Assembly (NCBI RefSeq): GCF_003352385.1 | Contig: NZ_CP031243.1 | Coordinates: 722,501 to 786,500, forward strand | Length of the DNA: 64,000 nucleotides | DNA from: Haemophilus haemolyticus | Lineage (GTDB): Bacteria; Pseudomonadota; Gammaproteobacteria; Enterobacterales; Pasteurellaceae | Reading direction: 5' to 3' | Part shown: positions 43,674 through 54,204 of the stretch, piece after piece | Layout: every line of letters starts with the position of its first letter | How positions within the stretch are numbered: the first letter of the stretch is position 1 | Notes under the pieces: model-generated | The model's input: the letters and a program-made list of their open reading frames with translations, nothing else | Databases searched by the model: none | What the model was told of the DNA's origin: nothing | Translations under genes and position numbers: made by a program

Positions 43674-44753
43674 CTAATCTAAGGTTTTAATGATTCCATT
43701 ATCGACTGAAAACATTTTTCTGTTTTCGACTTGCATCTCTTTTAATTGTTCTTGAGTAATGGCGGTAACAAATACTTGTGATCCACTTTGTTGTAATCGT
43801 TCTGCCAACAGTGCTCGCTTATATTGATCCAATTCTGATGCAAAATCATCGATCAAAAAAATACAATGGCGTTGTTTTTCTTTCATTAAATGCTCGCCTT
43901 GAGCCAGTCTTAATGAGCACATTAAAAGTTTAAGCTGTCCACGAGAAAGTACATCTTCTACTGGCAATCCTTGCGCTTTGAAACGAAAATCGGCTTTTTG
44001 AGGGCCTGAAAATGTGTAATTTAAAGCGCGATCTCGTTCAAAATTTTGCTCAAGAACCTCTGCGTAATCTGTATTTTTTTCCCAGCCTTGATGAAAGCTG
44101 ACATTAATTTCTAATTCAGGGAGGAAAAGTTGGCAAGTTTGCTCGATTTCAGGGCGTAGCGCTTCTGCATAGTCGGCACGCCATTGACTCACTTGATGCG
44201 CGAGTTTGGCAAGCTCGACATCCCAAACTTTAATAGCGGAGTAGGGTTGATTTTGTGCAAGCGCTGAATTTCTTTGTTTGAGTAATCGATTAAGATTGCT
44301 CCAAGCAGTATAAAAACTTGTTTGATGGTGAAAAAGTCCCCAATCCAAAAATGCTCGGCGATAACTTGGTCCACCATTGAGTAAGGTTAAGCCTTCTGGG
44401 GTGATTAATTGCATTGGCAAAAGATGCGCAAGATCGGAAATTTTATTGCCATCTTCTCCGTTAATTTTTACTAACGTGTTGCCTTGACGAAGTTTTTGTA
44501 ATCCCACAGACCATTGATGTTGGCTTTCTTGGATTTGTCCAAATAAGGTAAAGTGAGGTTCGTCGTAAGAAATGATGCGATTTGTTACCGCACTTTTGAA
44601 TGAGCGTCCGTGACCAAGATAAAAAATGGCTTCTAATAAGCTTGTTTTCCCGCTGCCATTGTTGCCGACCAAAAAGTTAAAGCCGGGATCAAAATCAAGA
44701 TCCACGGCTGTTAAGTTACGAAATTTTTCGACCAGTAAGCGCGAAATCGCCAT
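43674..44753 (-). CDS. recF: DNA replication and repair protein RecF
   Basis: 359 residues, SMC-like ABC ATPase: Walker A GNNGSGKTSLL at 30-40, the ABC signature DVLSRGQLKLLMCSLRLAQGE and Walker B HCIFLIDDFASELD near the C-terminus. RecF helps load RecA at single-strand gaps. One base separates it from dnaN. Confidence 0.96.
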   Translation of the reverse strand: MAISRLLVEKFRNLTAVDLDFDPGFNFLVGNNGSGKTSLLEAIFYLGHGRSFKSAVTNRIISYDEPHFTLFGQIQESQHQWSVGLQKLRQGNTLVKINGEDGNKISDLAHLLPMQLITPEGLTLLNGGPSYRRAFLDWGLFHHQTSFYTAWSNLNRLLKQRNSALAQNQPYSAIKVWDVELAKLAHQVSQWRADYAEALRPEIEQTCQLFLPELEINVSFHQGWEKNTDYAEVLEQNFERDRALNYTFSGPQKADFRFKAQGLPVEDVLSRGQLKLLMCSLRLAQGEHLMKEKQRHCIFLIDDFASELDQYKRALLAERLQQSGSQVFVTAITQEQLKEMQVENRKMFSVDNGIIKTLD

Positions 44754-44754
44754 A

Positions 44755-45855
44755 TTATAAACGCATTGGCATAATTACATATTCGCTGCTGCTGTCTTCG
44801 CAGTTTTCGATTAAGCAACTAGAAGAGGCATCAGTTAGGCGCATGCGAACTTGATTGCATTTAAGCGCATTTAGCACATCAAGAATATAGGTGACATTAA
44901 AGCCCACTTCTAATTCTTCGCCATTGTAATTGACATCCACGATTTCTTCCGCTTCTTCATGTTCGGTGTTGGAGGCGGTAATTTTTAGTTGGTTTTCGCT
45001 TAAATTTAAACGCACGCTACGCACACGCTCATTCGATAAAATTGATGCGCGAACAAAGGCTTGTTTAAGAATTTCCCAGCTGCCTTCGACAATTTTCGTT
45101 GCATTACGAGGCAGCACTCGGCGATAGTCAGGGAAACGACCATCAATTAATTTTGATGTAAATACAATGTTTTTTAGATGAATACGTAAATTGTTAGTAC
45201 CGATTTGTAAACGTGCTGGTTCATCGCTTGTTTCTAATAAACGAACCAGTTCTAACACGCCTTTACGCGGTAAAATCACAGAATGATTTTGTAATTCTTG
45301 CTCAAGCGAGATGGTGCAGACTGCAAGTCTATGGCCATCTGTCGCCACTGTACGCAATAAATTGCCTTCTGTTTCAAACTTCATACCATTTAAGAAATAG
45401 CGGGCATCTTGGTTTGCCATGGAAAATTGAGTGGCTTCAATTAAACGGCGCAAGGTATTTTGCGGTAGTTCAAAATCTACTTCAGACTGCCAATCCGTGA
45501 GGTTGGGATATTCTTCGGCAGGTTGGGTTGTCAGCGTAAAGCGGCTACGCCCAGATTGTACTAATGCACGGTCTTCTTCAAAAGTAACCGTGATTTCTGA
45601 ATCATCAGATAAAGTGCGGCAAATATCTAAGAATTTTTTTGCTGGAATCGTAAAGGTGCCATTTTCAGAAGACGATGAAAGCTGAGTTTGACTAGAGAGT
45701 TCGACTTCCAAATCTGTGCCCGTGATAGTCAATCGATTATCTTCAATTTGCAACAGCACGTTGTTTAATACTGGAATATTTGGGCGATTACTCAATACGC
45801 CACATACTTGTTGCAACGGTTTTAATAAATTTTCTCTTGAAATACTAAATTGCAT
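44755..45855 (-). CDS. dnaN: DNA polymerase III beta sliding clamp
   Basis: 366 residues, the ring-forming clamp with three similar domains; the ends MQFSISRENLLKPLQQVCGVL and YVIMPMRL are canonical. It lies between dnaA and recF in the classic dnaA-dnaN-recF order and is preceded by AAGGAG. Confidence 0.97.
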   Translation of the reverse strand: MQFSISRENLLKPLQQVCGVLSNRPNIPVLNNVLLQIEDNRLTITGTDLEVELSSQTQLSSSSENGTFTIPAKKFLDICRTLSDDSEITVTFEEDRALVQSGRSRFTLTTQPAEEYPNLTDWQSEVDFELPQNTLRRLIEATQFSMANQDARYFLNGMKFETEGNLLRTVATDGHRLAVCTISLEQELQNHSVILPRKGVLELVRLLETSDEPARLQIGTNNLRIHLKNIVFTSKLIDGRFPDYRRVLPRNATKIVEGSWEILKQAFVRASILSNERVRSVRLNLSENQLKITASNTEHEEAEEIVDVNYNGEELEVGFNVTYILDVLNALKCNQVRMRLTDASSSCLIENCEDSSSEYVIMPMRL

Positions 45856-45868
45856 TGCGTTCTCCTTT

Positions 45869-47233
45869 TTATGCGGACAAAGTGCGGATTAAATTCGCCC
45901 AATCTTCTTGAATGCTATTGTCTTGCTCGCGGAATTTTGGTACTTCGCGGCAAGCGTTTAATACGGTTGTGTGATCACGGTCAAAGGCGCGACCGATTTC
46001 AGGCAAACTGCGGTTTGTTAATTCTTTTGCTAATGCCATTGCAATTTGGCGTGGACGAGTGACTGAACGTGCACGGCTTTTTGATTTTAAATCTGAAACC
46101 TTAATTCGATAATATTCAGCCACCACTTTTTGAATATTTTCAATAGTAACCAGACGTTCTTGCAGAGCCAAAATATCTTTTAAGGTGTCACGCACGAAAT
46201 CAATATCAATGTCGCCACCTTTGAAGTCTTGCATTGCTTTTACGCGATTTAACGCACCTTCGAGTTCACGCACGTTGGTACGCAAGCGTTGAGCAATGAA
46301 GAAAGCAACTTCTTCTGGCAAGTTCATATTATGTTCTTCCGCCTTTTTCAATAAAATCGCTACACGAGTTTCAAGATCGGGCGGCTCAATGGCTGTTGTT
46401 AAGCCCCAGCCAAAACGTGATTTTAAACGTTCTTCAATTTTTTCAATTTCTTTAGGATAACGATCTGATGTTAAGATGATTTGCCGACCAGTTTCAAATA
46501 AGTTATTGAATATATGGAAGAATTCTTCTTGAGTTTTTTCTTTTTCAGCGAAAAATTGAATGTCATCCACTAAAAGTGCATCGAGAGAACGATAGAATTT
46601 TTTGAACTGATCCATTTTATTATCACGCACTGCTTTTACCATATGTTGCATAAAGTTATTTGCGTGAATATAAAGCACACGCGCATTCGGCTTATTGGCT
46701 AAAATGCCGTTGCCAATCGCGTGTAACAAGTGAGTTTTACCTAAGCCTGTACCACCATATAAAAAGAAAGGATTGGCCGAAGGTTCGCCTGGTGCTTGAG
46801 CAAGTTTTTGACCGACTGCGCGTGCGAGCTGGTTCGATTTACCTTCAACAAAATTATCAAATAAGTGTTTAGTATTGAGATGCGATTCAAATTTTACTGA
46901 AGCACTAGATTCAGCTTGAAAATCTACCGCACTTTCTGTTTTAGGATTGCCACTTGGTGCACTTTCTACTACTTTAGGTGCAGGTTTGACCCCTTCTTTT
47001 AAAGAAATACGCAGTTCGGGATTTTGTGCAAGTGTTTGACAAATTTGCTGGATTTGTGCGAGATAATGAGTTTCCACCCAACCTTTCACAAACATATTAG
47101 AAGCATATAAAACAATGTGGTTATCTGCCACCACATCAGCCTGTAAAGGACGAAGCCAAGTGCTGAGATCACTGGCTGAAACTTGATCTTGAAGTTGTAA
47201 CAGGCAACTTTGCCAAAGATTTGAGAGATTCAC
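45869..47233 (-). CDS. dnaA: Chromosomal replication initiator DnaA
   Basis: 454 residues: domain I (1-90, [21 protein letters not shown]), a variable linker, AAA+ domain with [16 protein letters not shown] and [24 protein letters not shown], and domain IV with the DnaA-box-binding [15 protein letters not shown]. It heads the dnaA-dnaN-recF operon. No cluster of DnaA boxes is seen on either side, in line with the H. influenzae origin lying elsewhere. Confidence 0.97.
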   Translation of the reverse strand: MNLSNLWQSCLLQLQDQVSASDLSTWLRPLQADVVADNHIVLYASNMFVKGWVETHYLAQIQQICQTLAQNPELRISLKEGVKPAPKVVESAPSGNPKTESAVDFQAESSASVKFESHLNTKHLFDNFVEGKSNQLARAVGQKLAQAPGEPSANPFFLYGGTGLGKTHLLHAIGNGILANKPNARVLYIHANNFMQHMVKAVRDNKMDQFKKFYRSLDALLVDDIQFFAEKEKTQEEFFHIFNNLFETGRQIILTSDRYPKEIEKIEERLKSRFGWGLTTAIEPPDLETRVAILLKKAEEHNMNLPEEVAFFIAQRLRTNVRELEGALNRVKAMQDFKGGDIDIDFVRDTLKDILALQERLVTIENIQKVVAEYYRIKVSDLKSKSRARSVTRPRQIAMALAKELTNRSLPEIGRAFDRDHTTVLNACREVPKFREQDNSIQEDWANLIRTLSA

Positions 47234-47330
47234 AAAAGGATCCTTGTTGTTTTTGTAATAGAGAAAAGTGCGGTAAGAATTGGCGGAGATTTTACAATAA
47301 ATACGTGGAAAGATCTTCTAAAAAATCGGC

Positions 47331-47358
47331 TTGAGATTTATATAAAAATCCGTATAAT
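47331..47358 (+). promoter_or_regulatory. Promoter of rpmH
   Basis: TTGAGA at 47331-47336, a 16-bp spacer, TATAAT at 47353-47358, followed by a C-rich start region. It reads toward rpmH, 128 bp upstream of its ATG, and diverges from dnaA. Confidence 0.75.
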
Positions 47359-47486
47359 CCCCCGATTTTGGAAGTCCGAGAGTTTTTCCCGAAAAATTTC
47401 CGTTTCTTATTTGACGAACGCGTATTTTATGATTAAAATTGCGCTCTATTTTTATTAACTCATAATCTGGATTTAGGTAGATTACA

Positions 47487-47621
47487 ATGAAACGTACATT
47501 TCAACCTTCTGTATTAAAACGTAGTCGTACTCACGGTTTCCGTGCTCGTATGGCAACTAAAAATGGCCGTCAAGTTTTAGCGCGTCGTCGTGCTAAAGGT
47601 CGTAAAAGTTTATCTGCATAA
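47487..47621 (+). CDS. rpmH: 50S ribosomal protein L34
   Basis: 44 residues, very basic: [18 protein letters not shown] at the start and [12 protein letters not shown] at the end, the full L34 sequence. It is the first gene of rpmH-rnpA-yidD-yidC. In H. influenzae Rd, as I recall, transferrin-receptor genes lie between dnaA and rpmH; they are absent here. Confidence 0.97.
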
Positions 47622-47633
47622 TCACCGTTCTTA

Positions 47634-47993
47634 GTGGTTAAGCTGAACTTTTCAAGGGAGTTACGTTTGTTAACTCCCGTTCAATTCAAAAATGTCTTCG
47701 AACAACCGTTCAGAGCTAGCACTCCAGAAATAACCATCCTTGCCAGAAAAAATAATCTTGAGCACCCTCGCTTAGGTTTAACTGTCGCTAAAAAACATTT
47801 AAAACGAGCTCATGATCGTAATCGTATTAAACGCTTAGTGCGAGAAAGCTTTCGTTTATCGCAACATTGTTTACCAGCATGTGATTTTGTTTTTGTTGCA
47901 AAAGGTGGTATTGGTAAGCTTGATAATAGCTCTTTTGTGCAAATCTTAGAAAAATTATGGCAACGACACATTCGTTTGGTGCAAAAATCTTAA
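47634..47993 (+). CDS. rnpA: Ribonuclease P protein component
   Basis: 119 residues starting at a GTG ([22 protein letters not shown]). The RNR motif is present in [20 protein letters not shown]. It binds the P RNA and assists tRNA 5' processing. It lies 12 bp after rpmH and overlaps yidD by 37 bp. Confidence 0.95.
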   Translation: MVKLNFSRELRLLTPVQFKNVFEQPFRASTPEITILARKNNLEHPRLGLTVAKKHLKRAHDRNRIKRLVRESFRLSQHCLPACDFVFVAKGGIGKLDNSSFVQILEKLWQRHIRLVQKS

Positions 47994-48217
47994 TTGGATT
48001 TATTCGTTTCTATCAACTTGTTATTAGTCCTCTTATCGGGCCGCGTTGTCGGTTTGTGCCTACTTGTTCTTGCTATGGCATTGAAGCGTTAAAAACACAT
48101 GGATTGTTAAAAGGTAGTTGGCTTACTCTAAAACGTGTATTAAAATGTCACCCCTTGAACGCTGGTGGATTCGATCCTGTTCCACCTAAAATCAATAATA
48201 ACGATGAGAAAAAATAA
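47957..48217 (+). CDS. yidD: Membrane protein insertion efficiency factor YidD
   Basis: 86 residues: an amphipathic N-terminal helix ([22 protein letters not shown]) and the cysteine-containing core [19 protein letters not shown] with [10 protein letters not shown]. YidD aids YidC/Sec-dependent membrane insertion. It overlaps rnpA by 37 bp and yidC by one base. Confidence 0.94.
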   Translation: MATTHSFGAKILIGFIRFYQLVISPLIGPRCRFVPTCSCYGIEALKTHGLLKGSWLTLKRVLKCHPLNAGGFDPVPPKINNNDEKK

Positions 48218-49845
48218 TGGACTCAAGACGTAGCCTATTAGTGTTAGCGCTAATTTTTATTTCTTTCCTTGTTTATCAGCAATGGCAGTTGGATAAAAAT
48301 CCACCTGTGCAAACTGAACAAACAACTTCAATGACTGCCAATTCTGATGTTCCGGCAAGTTCTCCTTATTCTAATTCACAAGTTGTAGCAGATTCTCAAA
48401 CTCATGGCCGTATTATTACCCTTGAAAACGATGTATTCCGTTTGAAAGTTGATACTTTAGGCGGTGATGTAATTAGTTCTGAATTACTAAAATATGATGC
48501 TGAATTGGATTCAAAAACACCGTTTGAGTTATTAAAAGACACCAAAGAACATGTGTATATTGCACAAAGTGGTTTAATTGGTAAAAACGGTATCGATACT
48601 CGTTCTGGTCGTGCGCAATATCAAATTGAAGGTGATAATTTTAAATTAGCAGATGGTCAAGCATCTCTTTCAGTGCCTCTTCTTTTTGAAAAAGATGGTG
48701 TGACTTATCAAAAAATCTTCGTATTAAAACGTGGTAGCTATGATTTAGGCGTAGATTACAAGATTGATAACCAAAGTGGTCAAGCTATTGAAGTAGAGCC
48801 TTATGGTCAATTAAAACATTCTATTGTTGAAAGCTCTGGTAATGTCGCAATGCCAACTTATACTGGTGGCGCATATTCTTCTTCAGAAACAAACTATAAA
48901 AAATATAGTTTTGGCGATATGAAGGATAATAATCTTTCTATTGATACTAAAGCCGGTTGGGTTGCAGTATTACAGCATTATTTCGTATCGGCTTGGATTC
49001 CTAATCAAGATGTAAATAATCAACTTTACACAATTACAGATACTAAAAATAATGTCGCTTCAATTGGTTATCGTGGTCCTGTTGTCACTATTCCTGCTGG
49101 TGGTCAAGAGACAATTACAAGTTCATTATGGACTGGCCCTAAACTTCAAAATCAAATGGCTACTGTGGCAAATCACTTAGATTTAACCGTTGATTACGGT
49201 TGGGCTTGGTTTATTGCTAAACCGTTATTCTGGTTATTAACCTTTATTCAAGGGATTGTATCTAACTGGGGTTTAGCGATTATCTGTGTAACAATCGTTG
49301 TGAAAGCAATTTTGTATCCACTTACGAAAGCACAATATACATCAATGGCTAAAATGCGTATGTTGCAACCTAAAATGCAAGAAATGCGTGAACGTTTTGG
49401 TGATGATCGTCAACGTATGAGCCAAGAAATGATGAAACTTTACAAAGAAGAAAAAGTAAATCCACTCGGTGGTTGTTTACCAATTCTTCTTCAAATGCCA
49501 ATCTTTATCGCATTATATTGGACATTTATGGAAGCTGTTGAATTACGCCATGCTCCATTCTTTGGTTGGATTCAAGATTTATCAGCACAAGATCCTTATT
49601 ATATTTTCCCTATTTTAATGGGGATCTCAATGTTCTTGTTGCAAAAAATGTCGCCAACGCCAGTGGCTGATCCAATGCAGCAAAAAGTGATGAACTTTAT
49701 GCCATTAGTCTTTATGTTCTTCTTCTTATGGTTCCCTGCTGGTTTAGTGTTGTATTGGTTGGTATCTAACTTAATCACTATTGTTCAACAACAATTAATT
49801 TATCGAGGGTTAGAGAAAAAAGGGTTACATTCCCGTAAGAAATAG
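48217..49845 (+). CDS. yidC: Membrane protein insertase YidC
   Basis: 542 residues: N-terminal anchor ([20 protein letters not shown]), a large periplasmic domain (about 60-340) and five C-terminal helices beginning at [14 protein letters not shown]. The second conserved region contains [21 protein letters not shown]. The basic tail is short. It inserts inner-membrane proteins alone or with SecYEG. Confidence 0.97.
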   Translation: MDSRRSLLVLALIFISFLVYQQWQLDKNPPVQTEQTTSMTANSDVPASSPYSNSQVVADSQTHGRIITLENDVFRLKVDTLGGDVISSELLKYDAELDSKTPFELLKDTKEHVYIAQSGLIGKNGIDTRSGRAQYQIEGDNFKLADGQASLSVPLLFEKDGVTYQKIFVLKRGSYDLGVDYKIDNQSGQAIEVEPYGQLKHSIVESSGNVAMPTYTGGAYSSSETNYKKYSFGDMKDNNLSIDTKAGWVAVLQHYFVSAWIPNQDVNNQLYTITDTKNNVASIGYRGPVVTIPAGGQETITSSLWTGPKLQNQMATVANHLDLTVDYGWAWFIAKPLFWLLTFIQGIVSNWGLAIICVTIVVKAILYPLTKAQYTSMAKMRMLQPKMQEMRERFGDDRQRMSQEMMKLYKEEKVNPLGGCLPILLQMPIFIALYWTFMEAVELRHAPFFGWIQDLSAQDPYYIFPILMGISMFLLQKMSPTPVADPMQQKVMNFMPLVFMFFFLWFPAGLVLYWLVSNLITIVQQQLIYRGLEKKGLHSRKK

Positions 49846-49859
49846 TCACTAACTGGCAA

Positions 49860-49893
49860 AAAGAAAGGCACGAATAGTGCCTTTCTTTATTAT
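49860..49893 (+). terminator. Terminator of the rpmH-yidC operon
   Basis: AAAGAAAGGCAC-GAATA-GTGCCTTTCTTT is a 12-bp perfect stem with trailing ATTATTT. Confidence 0.85.
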
Positions 49894-50005
49894 TTGATCT
49901 TAATATATTCCGCATTTTGTAGAGATAGAGTTTCTTTTTAGAAGAAACAGGGATAAGCGTTATCCTTCTAAATTAAAAGTGCGGCTAGATTTTAAAGAGT
50001 TTTTT

Positions 50006-51364
50006 ATGAAAGAAACAATCGTTGCTCAAGCTACTGCGCCAGGTCGTGGTGGTATTGGGATTTTAAGAGTCTCTGGGCCTTTAGCAATAGAAGTTGCACA
50101 AGCGGTGTTGGGAAAATGTCCTAAGCCAAGAATGGCTGATTATCTCCCTTTTAAAGATGCTGATGGCACTGTTTTAGATCAAGGGATTGCCCTTTACTTC
50201 AAATCACCACATTCATTTACTGGTGAGGATGTATTGGAATTGCAAGGTCACGGTGGGCAGGTTGTATTAGATTTATTACTCAAACGTATTCTACAAATTG
50301 ATGGAATCCGTTTAGCGAGACCGGGTGAGTTTTCTGAACAAGCTTTTTTGAATGATAAATTGGATCTTGCTCAAGCGGAAGCCATTGCGGATTTAATTGA
50401 TGCAACATCAGAACAAGCCGCACGCTCAGCATTAAAATCTTTGCAAGGTGAATTTTCAAAGAAAGTAAATGAATTAGTTGATTCTGTGATTTATTTGCGC
50501 ACCTATGTAGAAGCGAGCATTGATTTTCCTGATGAAGAAATTGATTTCTTAGCGGATGGAAAAATTGAAGCAAACTTACGCGGTATTATTAATCAGTTGG
50601 AAGATGTTCGCTCTGAAGCCAAACAAGGTTCTATTTTACGTGAGGGCATGAAAGTGGTGATTGCCGGTCGTCCGAATGCAGGTAAATCGAGCTTGCTGAA
50701 TGCGCTTGCTGGCCGCGAAGCAGCTATAGTAACGGATATTGCAGGTACAACTCGCGATGTACTGCGTGAGCATATTCATATTGACGGCATGCCATTGCAT
50801 ATTATTGATACCGCGGGTCTTCGAGATGCAACCGATGAAGTCGAGCGCATTGGCATTTCTCGCGCATGGACGGAGATTGAACAAGCCGATCGTATCATTT
50901 TGATGTTAGATAGTAGCGATCCTGAAAGTGCAGATTTAAGCAAAGTGCGGTCAGAATTTTTAGCAAAATTACCCACAACGTTGCCTGTCACTATTGTTCG
51001 AAACAAAATTGATTTAAATGGTGAGCAAGCAAATGAAAGCGAACAGGGCGGTTATCAAATAATTAGTCTTTCCGCTCAAACGCATGATGGTGTACAACTT
51101 TTACGTGAACATTTGAAACAAGCAATGGGTTTCCAAACTGGCATGGAAGGGGGTTTTTTAGCTCGTCGTCGTCATTTAGATGCACTTGAGAAAGCTGCAG
51201 AGCATTTACAAATCGGTTTGGTTCAACTCACAGAATTTCATGCAGGAGAACTTTTAGCGGAAGAATTGCGCTTAGTACAAACCCATTTAAGTGAAATTAC
51301 TGGTCAATTTACATCCGATGATTTACTCGGCAATATTTTTAGCTCTTTCTGCATTGGAAAATAG
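50006..51364 (+). CDS. mnmE: tRNA modification GTPase MnmE
   Basis: 452 residues from the ATG at 50006 ([20 protein letters not shown]); the frame is open from 49979. It has an N-terminal folate-binding domain, a helical domain and an inserted G domain with [31 protein letters not shown] and RNKID. The C-terminal Cys in CIGK is conserved. With MnmG it makes cmnm5U34 in tRNA. Confidence 0.96.
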   Translation: MKETIVAQATAPGRGGIGILRVSGPLAIEVAQAVLGKCPKPRMADYLPFKDADGTVLDQGIALYFKSPHSFTGEDVLELQGHGGQVVLDLLLKRILQIDGIRLARPGEFSEQAFLNDKLDLAQAEAIADLIDATSEQAARSALKSLQGEFSKKVNELVDSVIYLRTYVEASIDFPDEEIDFLADGKIEANLRGIINQLEDVRSEAKQGSILREGMKVVIAGRPNAGKSSLLNALAGREAAIVTDIAGTTRDVLREHIHIDGMPLHIIDTAGLRDATDEVERIGISRAWTEIEQADRIILMLDSSDPESADLSKVRSEFLAKLPTTLPVTIVRNKIDLNGEQANESEQGGYQIISLSAQTHDGVQLLREHLKQAMGFQTGMEGGFLARRRHLDALEKAAEHLQIGLVQLTEFHAGELLAEELRLVQTHLSEITGQFTSDDLLGNIFSSFCIGK

Positions 51365-51373
51365 GAGATCTAG

Positions 51374-51487
51374 AGCAATCATCTTCTTGGGCAAAAATTG
51401 AGATCAAAAGCGGAGATTTTTGGTGGCATAGTGCTGATTGGAATTGGTATTAGCTTGCTTTATGAGCACGGTGTTTTCACTTTTTAA
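51374..51487 (+). pseudogene. MntP (YebN) manganese exporter, C-terminal remnant
   Basis: Open frame after a stop at 51371: LLGQKLRSKAEIFGGIVLIG, then IGISLLYEHGVFTF and a stop. This matches the last transmembrane helix of MntP-family exporters (LG.....KAEI.GG.VLI.IG). The rest of the gene is absent, and mnmE ends 10 bp before. Confidence 0.6.
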
Positions 51488-51553
51488 GATGCTAATTTTC
51501 TACGTTTAGATTATAATCGGGGAAAATTTTATGTTTATAACAAGGGTTATAGA

Positions 51554-53422
51554 ATGTTAATTGAAAAAATGCACAATTTATCAAATTCAAAGGTAGCTAA
51601 GTTTATTTTGGGTTTGATTACTTTATCGTTTTTAGTCGGCGGTATGTCTGGCTATCTTTTTAGTTCAAATGATACTTATGCTGCAAAAGTTAATGGTGAA
51701 GTGATTTCGCAACAAGATTTTTTAAATCGCTACAACCAAGAATTTGAGGCTCGTGCACAACGCGAAGGCGAAGCATTTATGGCTCAGTCAGATTCTCCTG
51801 AATTTGTTACCGCACTTCGTCAAAGCACCATTAATCGAATGATTGATCAAGAGTTGCTTCGTCAATATGCGAAAGAATTAAAATTAGGCGTGAGCGATGA
51901 AATGATTAAACGAGCAATCGTGACAGATCCTAATTTTCAAGTTAATGGCAAATTTGATAACGGTGTTTATCAACAAGTATTACAACAAAATCGCTTAACG
52001 TCAGATGGTTATGCGGCTATTTTGCGTAGCGCATTAACCCTTGAACAAATGCAAAGTGGTGTTGCTAACAGTGAATTTATCGTGCCTGCCCAAGCAAAAA
52101 ATACCGCGGAAGTTTTCTTTCAAAAGCGTTCAGCTCGTTTAGCAACATTATCTCTTACAGATGAAATGGCAAAGCAATCGGTATCTGATGATGAAATTAA
52201 AGCTTATTACGAAACTAATCAAAAATCTTTTGTTCAGCCAGAACAAGTGAAGGTTCAATATATTGATCTCTCTGGTAGCCAAATCGAAAAAGGTATCGAA
52301 GTTAAAGATGTAGAAATTGCGCAATATTATCAAGATAATAAAGCTCAATTTATGACTCAGCGTTTAGCACATATTCAATTTGCAAATGAGCAAGATGCTA
52401 AGTCTGCTTATGATGAATTACAAAAAGGCGCAAATTTCGCTGATGTAGCTAAAGCTAAATCTTTAGATAAAGTTTCTGGTGAGAATGGTGGTGATTTAGG
52501 TTGGGTAAATGCGAATGAATTACCAAAAGCTTTTGAAGATGCTGCAGCTGCATTGCAGGTAGGTCAATATAGCCAACCAATCAATGTGGATGGCAATTAC
52601 CATATTGTTTTAGTGCAAGAACGTAAAGCTCAAACTTTAGATGAAGTGAAAGCACAGGTTGCAGATTTAGTTCGTAAATCCTTGTTAGAAAATCGTTATT
52701 ACGCAATTGAAAAGCAAGTGCGTGATAAGGCTTTTGAGGATAGCAAATCACTGAATACCGCGGCACAAGTTGCAGGTGTTAAAGTTCAAGAGAGCGGTTA
52801 TTTTTCTCGTCAAAATGTACCTGCAGAATTAAATTTCCCTAATGTAGTTTCTGCCGTTTTTGAATCTGATATTGCCAACGGTGGTGCTAATTCAGAACCT
52901 TTGAATGTTGGCGATTATCACGCTATTGTAGTACGTGTGTTAGAGCACAAACCTGAAGGTGTGAGAACATTGGAAGATGCGAAAGCAGATATTGAAATGT
53001 TCTTAAAACGCCAGAAGGCTGAAAATGTGCTTAACGAAAAAGCACAACAAGCGGTGAAAGCATTAAGCGAAAATGCTGAATCGAAAGTGGATGGAATTAA
53101 TTTCTCAAGTGAGCAAACTTTTACTTTAAGTGAAAATAAAGATCCAATTTTAACAAATGGCGTATTCTCAATTGCTAAACCAGAATCAGGTAAAACGGTT
53201 TACCAAGTTGCTCCTAATGAGAAAGGCGATGTAGTTATTATTGCTCTAAATAAAGTAGAAGACGGCGTGCTTAACGATAAAGAATTAAGCCAATTTAGTG
53301 CTCAATTATTACGTACAAGTCAGGCTGAAGTTCAAGCGCAATTAATGCAAGGATTGCGTGAGAGAGCAAAAATTGAAGTAAATGATTCTTTCATCAATCA
53401 AGATGATGAAGCACAGCAATAA
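51554..53422 (+). CDS. ppiD: Periplasmic folding chaperone PpiD (SurA-like)
   Basis: 622 residues: a short cytoplasmic N-terminus, one transmembrane helix (about 14-36), SurA-like chaperone domain (NGEVISQQDFLNRYNQEFEAR), and a parvulin-type domain in the middle (GANFADVAKAKSLDKVSGENGGDLGWV). PpiD helps newly secreted proteins leave SecYEG. ATG at 51554. A paired-USS terminator follows. Confidence 0.94.
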   Translation: MLIEKMHNLSNSKVAKFILGLITLSFLVGGMSGYLFSSNDTYAAKVNGEVISQQDFLNRYNQEFEARAQREGEAFMAQSDSPEFVTALRQSTINRMIDQELLRQYAKELKLGVSDEMIKRAIVTDPNFQVNGKFDNGVYQQVLQQNRLTSDGYAAILRSALTLEQMQSGVANSEFIVPAQAKNTAEVFFQKRSARLATLSLTDEMAKQSVSDDEIKAYYETNQKSFVQPEQVKVQYIDLSGSQIEKGIEVKDVEIAQYYQDNKAQFMTQRLAHIQFANEQDAKSAYDELQKGANFADVAKAKSLDKVSGENGGDLGWVNANELPKAFEDAAAALQVGQYSQPINVDGNYHIVLVQERKAQTLDEVKAQVADLVRKSLLENRYYAIEKQVRDKAFEDSKSLNTAAQVAGVKVQESGYFSRQNVPAELNFPNVVSAVFESDIANGGANSEPLNVGDYHAIVVRVLEHKPEGVRTLEDAKADIEMFLKRQKAENVLNEKAQQAVKALSENAESKVDGINFSSEQTFTLSENKDPILTNGVFSIAKPESGKTVYQVAPNEKGDVVIIALNKVEDGVLNDKELSQFSAQLLRTSQAEVQAQLMQGLRERAKIEVNDSFINQDDEAQQ

Positions 53423-53455
53423 TTGATTAAATTGCAATCTCAGATAAATTTTGAT

Positions 53456-53488
53456 AAAAAGTGCGGTAAATTCACCGCACTTTTTTAT
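53456..53488 (+). terminator. Inverted USS pair after ppiD
   Basis: AAAAAGTGCGGT-AAATTC-ACCGCACTTTTTT is a 12-bp stem made of two uptake cores with its own T-tract. It lies between ppiD and hinT and should terminate ppiD. Confidence 0.85.
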
Positions 53489-53500
53489 AGGGAGCAAATA

Positions 53501-53851
53501 ATGGCAGAAGAAACAATTTTCAGCAAAATTATCCGTAAAGAAATTCCTGCAAATATCGTCTATCAAGATGAATTAGTCACTGCGTTTCGTGATATTTCAC
53601 CACAAGCTAAAACACATATTTTGATCATTCCAAATAAAGTCATCCCAACAGTGAATGATGTAACGGAGCAAGATGAAGTAGCTCTAGGTCGATTATTTAG
53701 CGTGGCGGCTAAGCTCGCTAAAGAAGAAGGTATTGCGGAAGACGGTTATCGCCTAATTGTGAATTGTAATAAACATGGTGGACAAGAAGTATTCCATTTA
53801 CATATGCATTTAGTCGGTGGTGAATCTTTAGGTAGAATGTTAGTTAAATAA
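53501..53851 (+). CDS. hinT: HIT-family purine nucleoside phosphoramidase
   Basis: 116 residues from the ATG at 53501 ([18 protein letters not shown]) with the GGAGC site before it. The histidine triad is in HLHMHLVGG, near the C-terminus. It hydrolyses adenosine phosphoramidates. It overlaps ycfL by one base; hinT-ycfL-nagZ keeps the E. coli order, without lpoB and thiK between. Confidence 0.94.
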   Translation: MAEETIFSKIIRKEIPANIVYQDELVTAFRDISPQAKTHILIIPNKVIPTVNDVTEQDEVALGRLFSVAAKLAKEEGIAEDGYRLIVNCNKHGGQEVFHLHMHLVGGESLGRMLVK

Positions 53852-54201
53852 TGAAAAAATATTTTTTAATTTTGGCGAGCCTTATGCTCGCTGCTTGTTC
53901 AAGTTCAGTAGAAAACTTAACTTATTCAACGAAGCCGATTTTGAATATCACATCTAATCTTTCACCTTTAATTCAAGTTGAAACAAGCCAAAAATCAGCG
54001 CTTATAAAAAACAAAAGTCAGCAACTTTTGAATATAAGTTACTACTTATATTGGTACGATCATTTAGGGGTAACCCAAACTTGGGAAAATCAGCAAGAAA
54101 GCTATTCCGCTCAAGTGTTGCTAAAACCACAAGAAGAGAAATCGATCGATTTAATTAAACCCACTGTAGAAAGTAAAAATTACCGCCTTTATTTAAAATA
54201 A
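53851..54201 (+). CDS. ycfL: YcfL-family lipoprotein
   Basis: 116 residues, lipoprotein ([16 protein letters not shown], Cys16), with the DUF1425 pattern: ...LLNISYYLYWYDHLGVTQTWE and a terminal NYRLYLK. Function unknown. Its place after hinT matches E. coli ycfL. Four bases to nagZ. Confidence 0.85.
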   Translation: MKKYFLILASLMLAACSSSVENLTYSTKPILNITSNLSPLIQVETSQKSALIKNKSQQLLNISYYLYWYDHLGVTQTWENQQESYSAQVLLKPQEEKSIDLIKPTVESKNYRLYLK

Positions 54202-54204
54202 TTT

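Noticed and set aside
47234..47486. Replication origin next to dnaA
   Set aside because: No cluster of DnaA boxes (TTATCCACA-like) and no AT-rich 13-mer array is seen on either side of dnaA; the H. influenzae origin is elsewhere as I recall.
47634..47660. A downstream ATG as the rnpA start
   Set aside because: There is no suitable ATG; the GTG at 47634 gives the canonical [10 protein letters not shown] start and correct length.
50280..50573. A 97-residue minus-strand ORF opposite mnmE
   Set aside because: Antisense shadow with His/Leu-rich composition and no motif.
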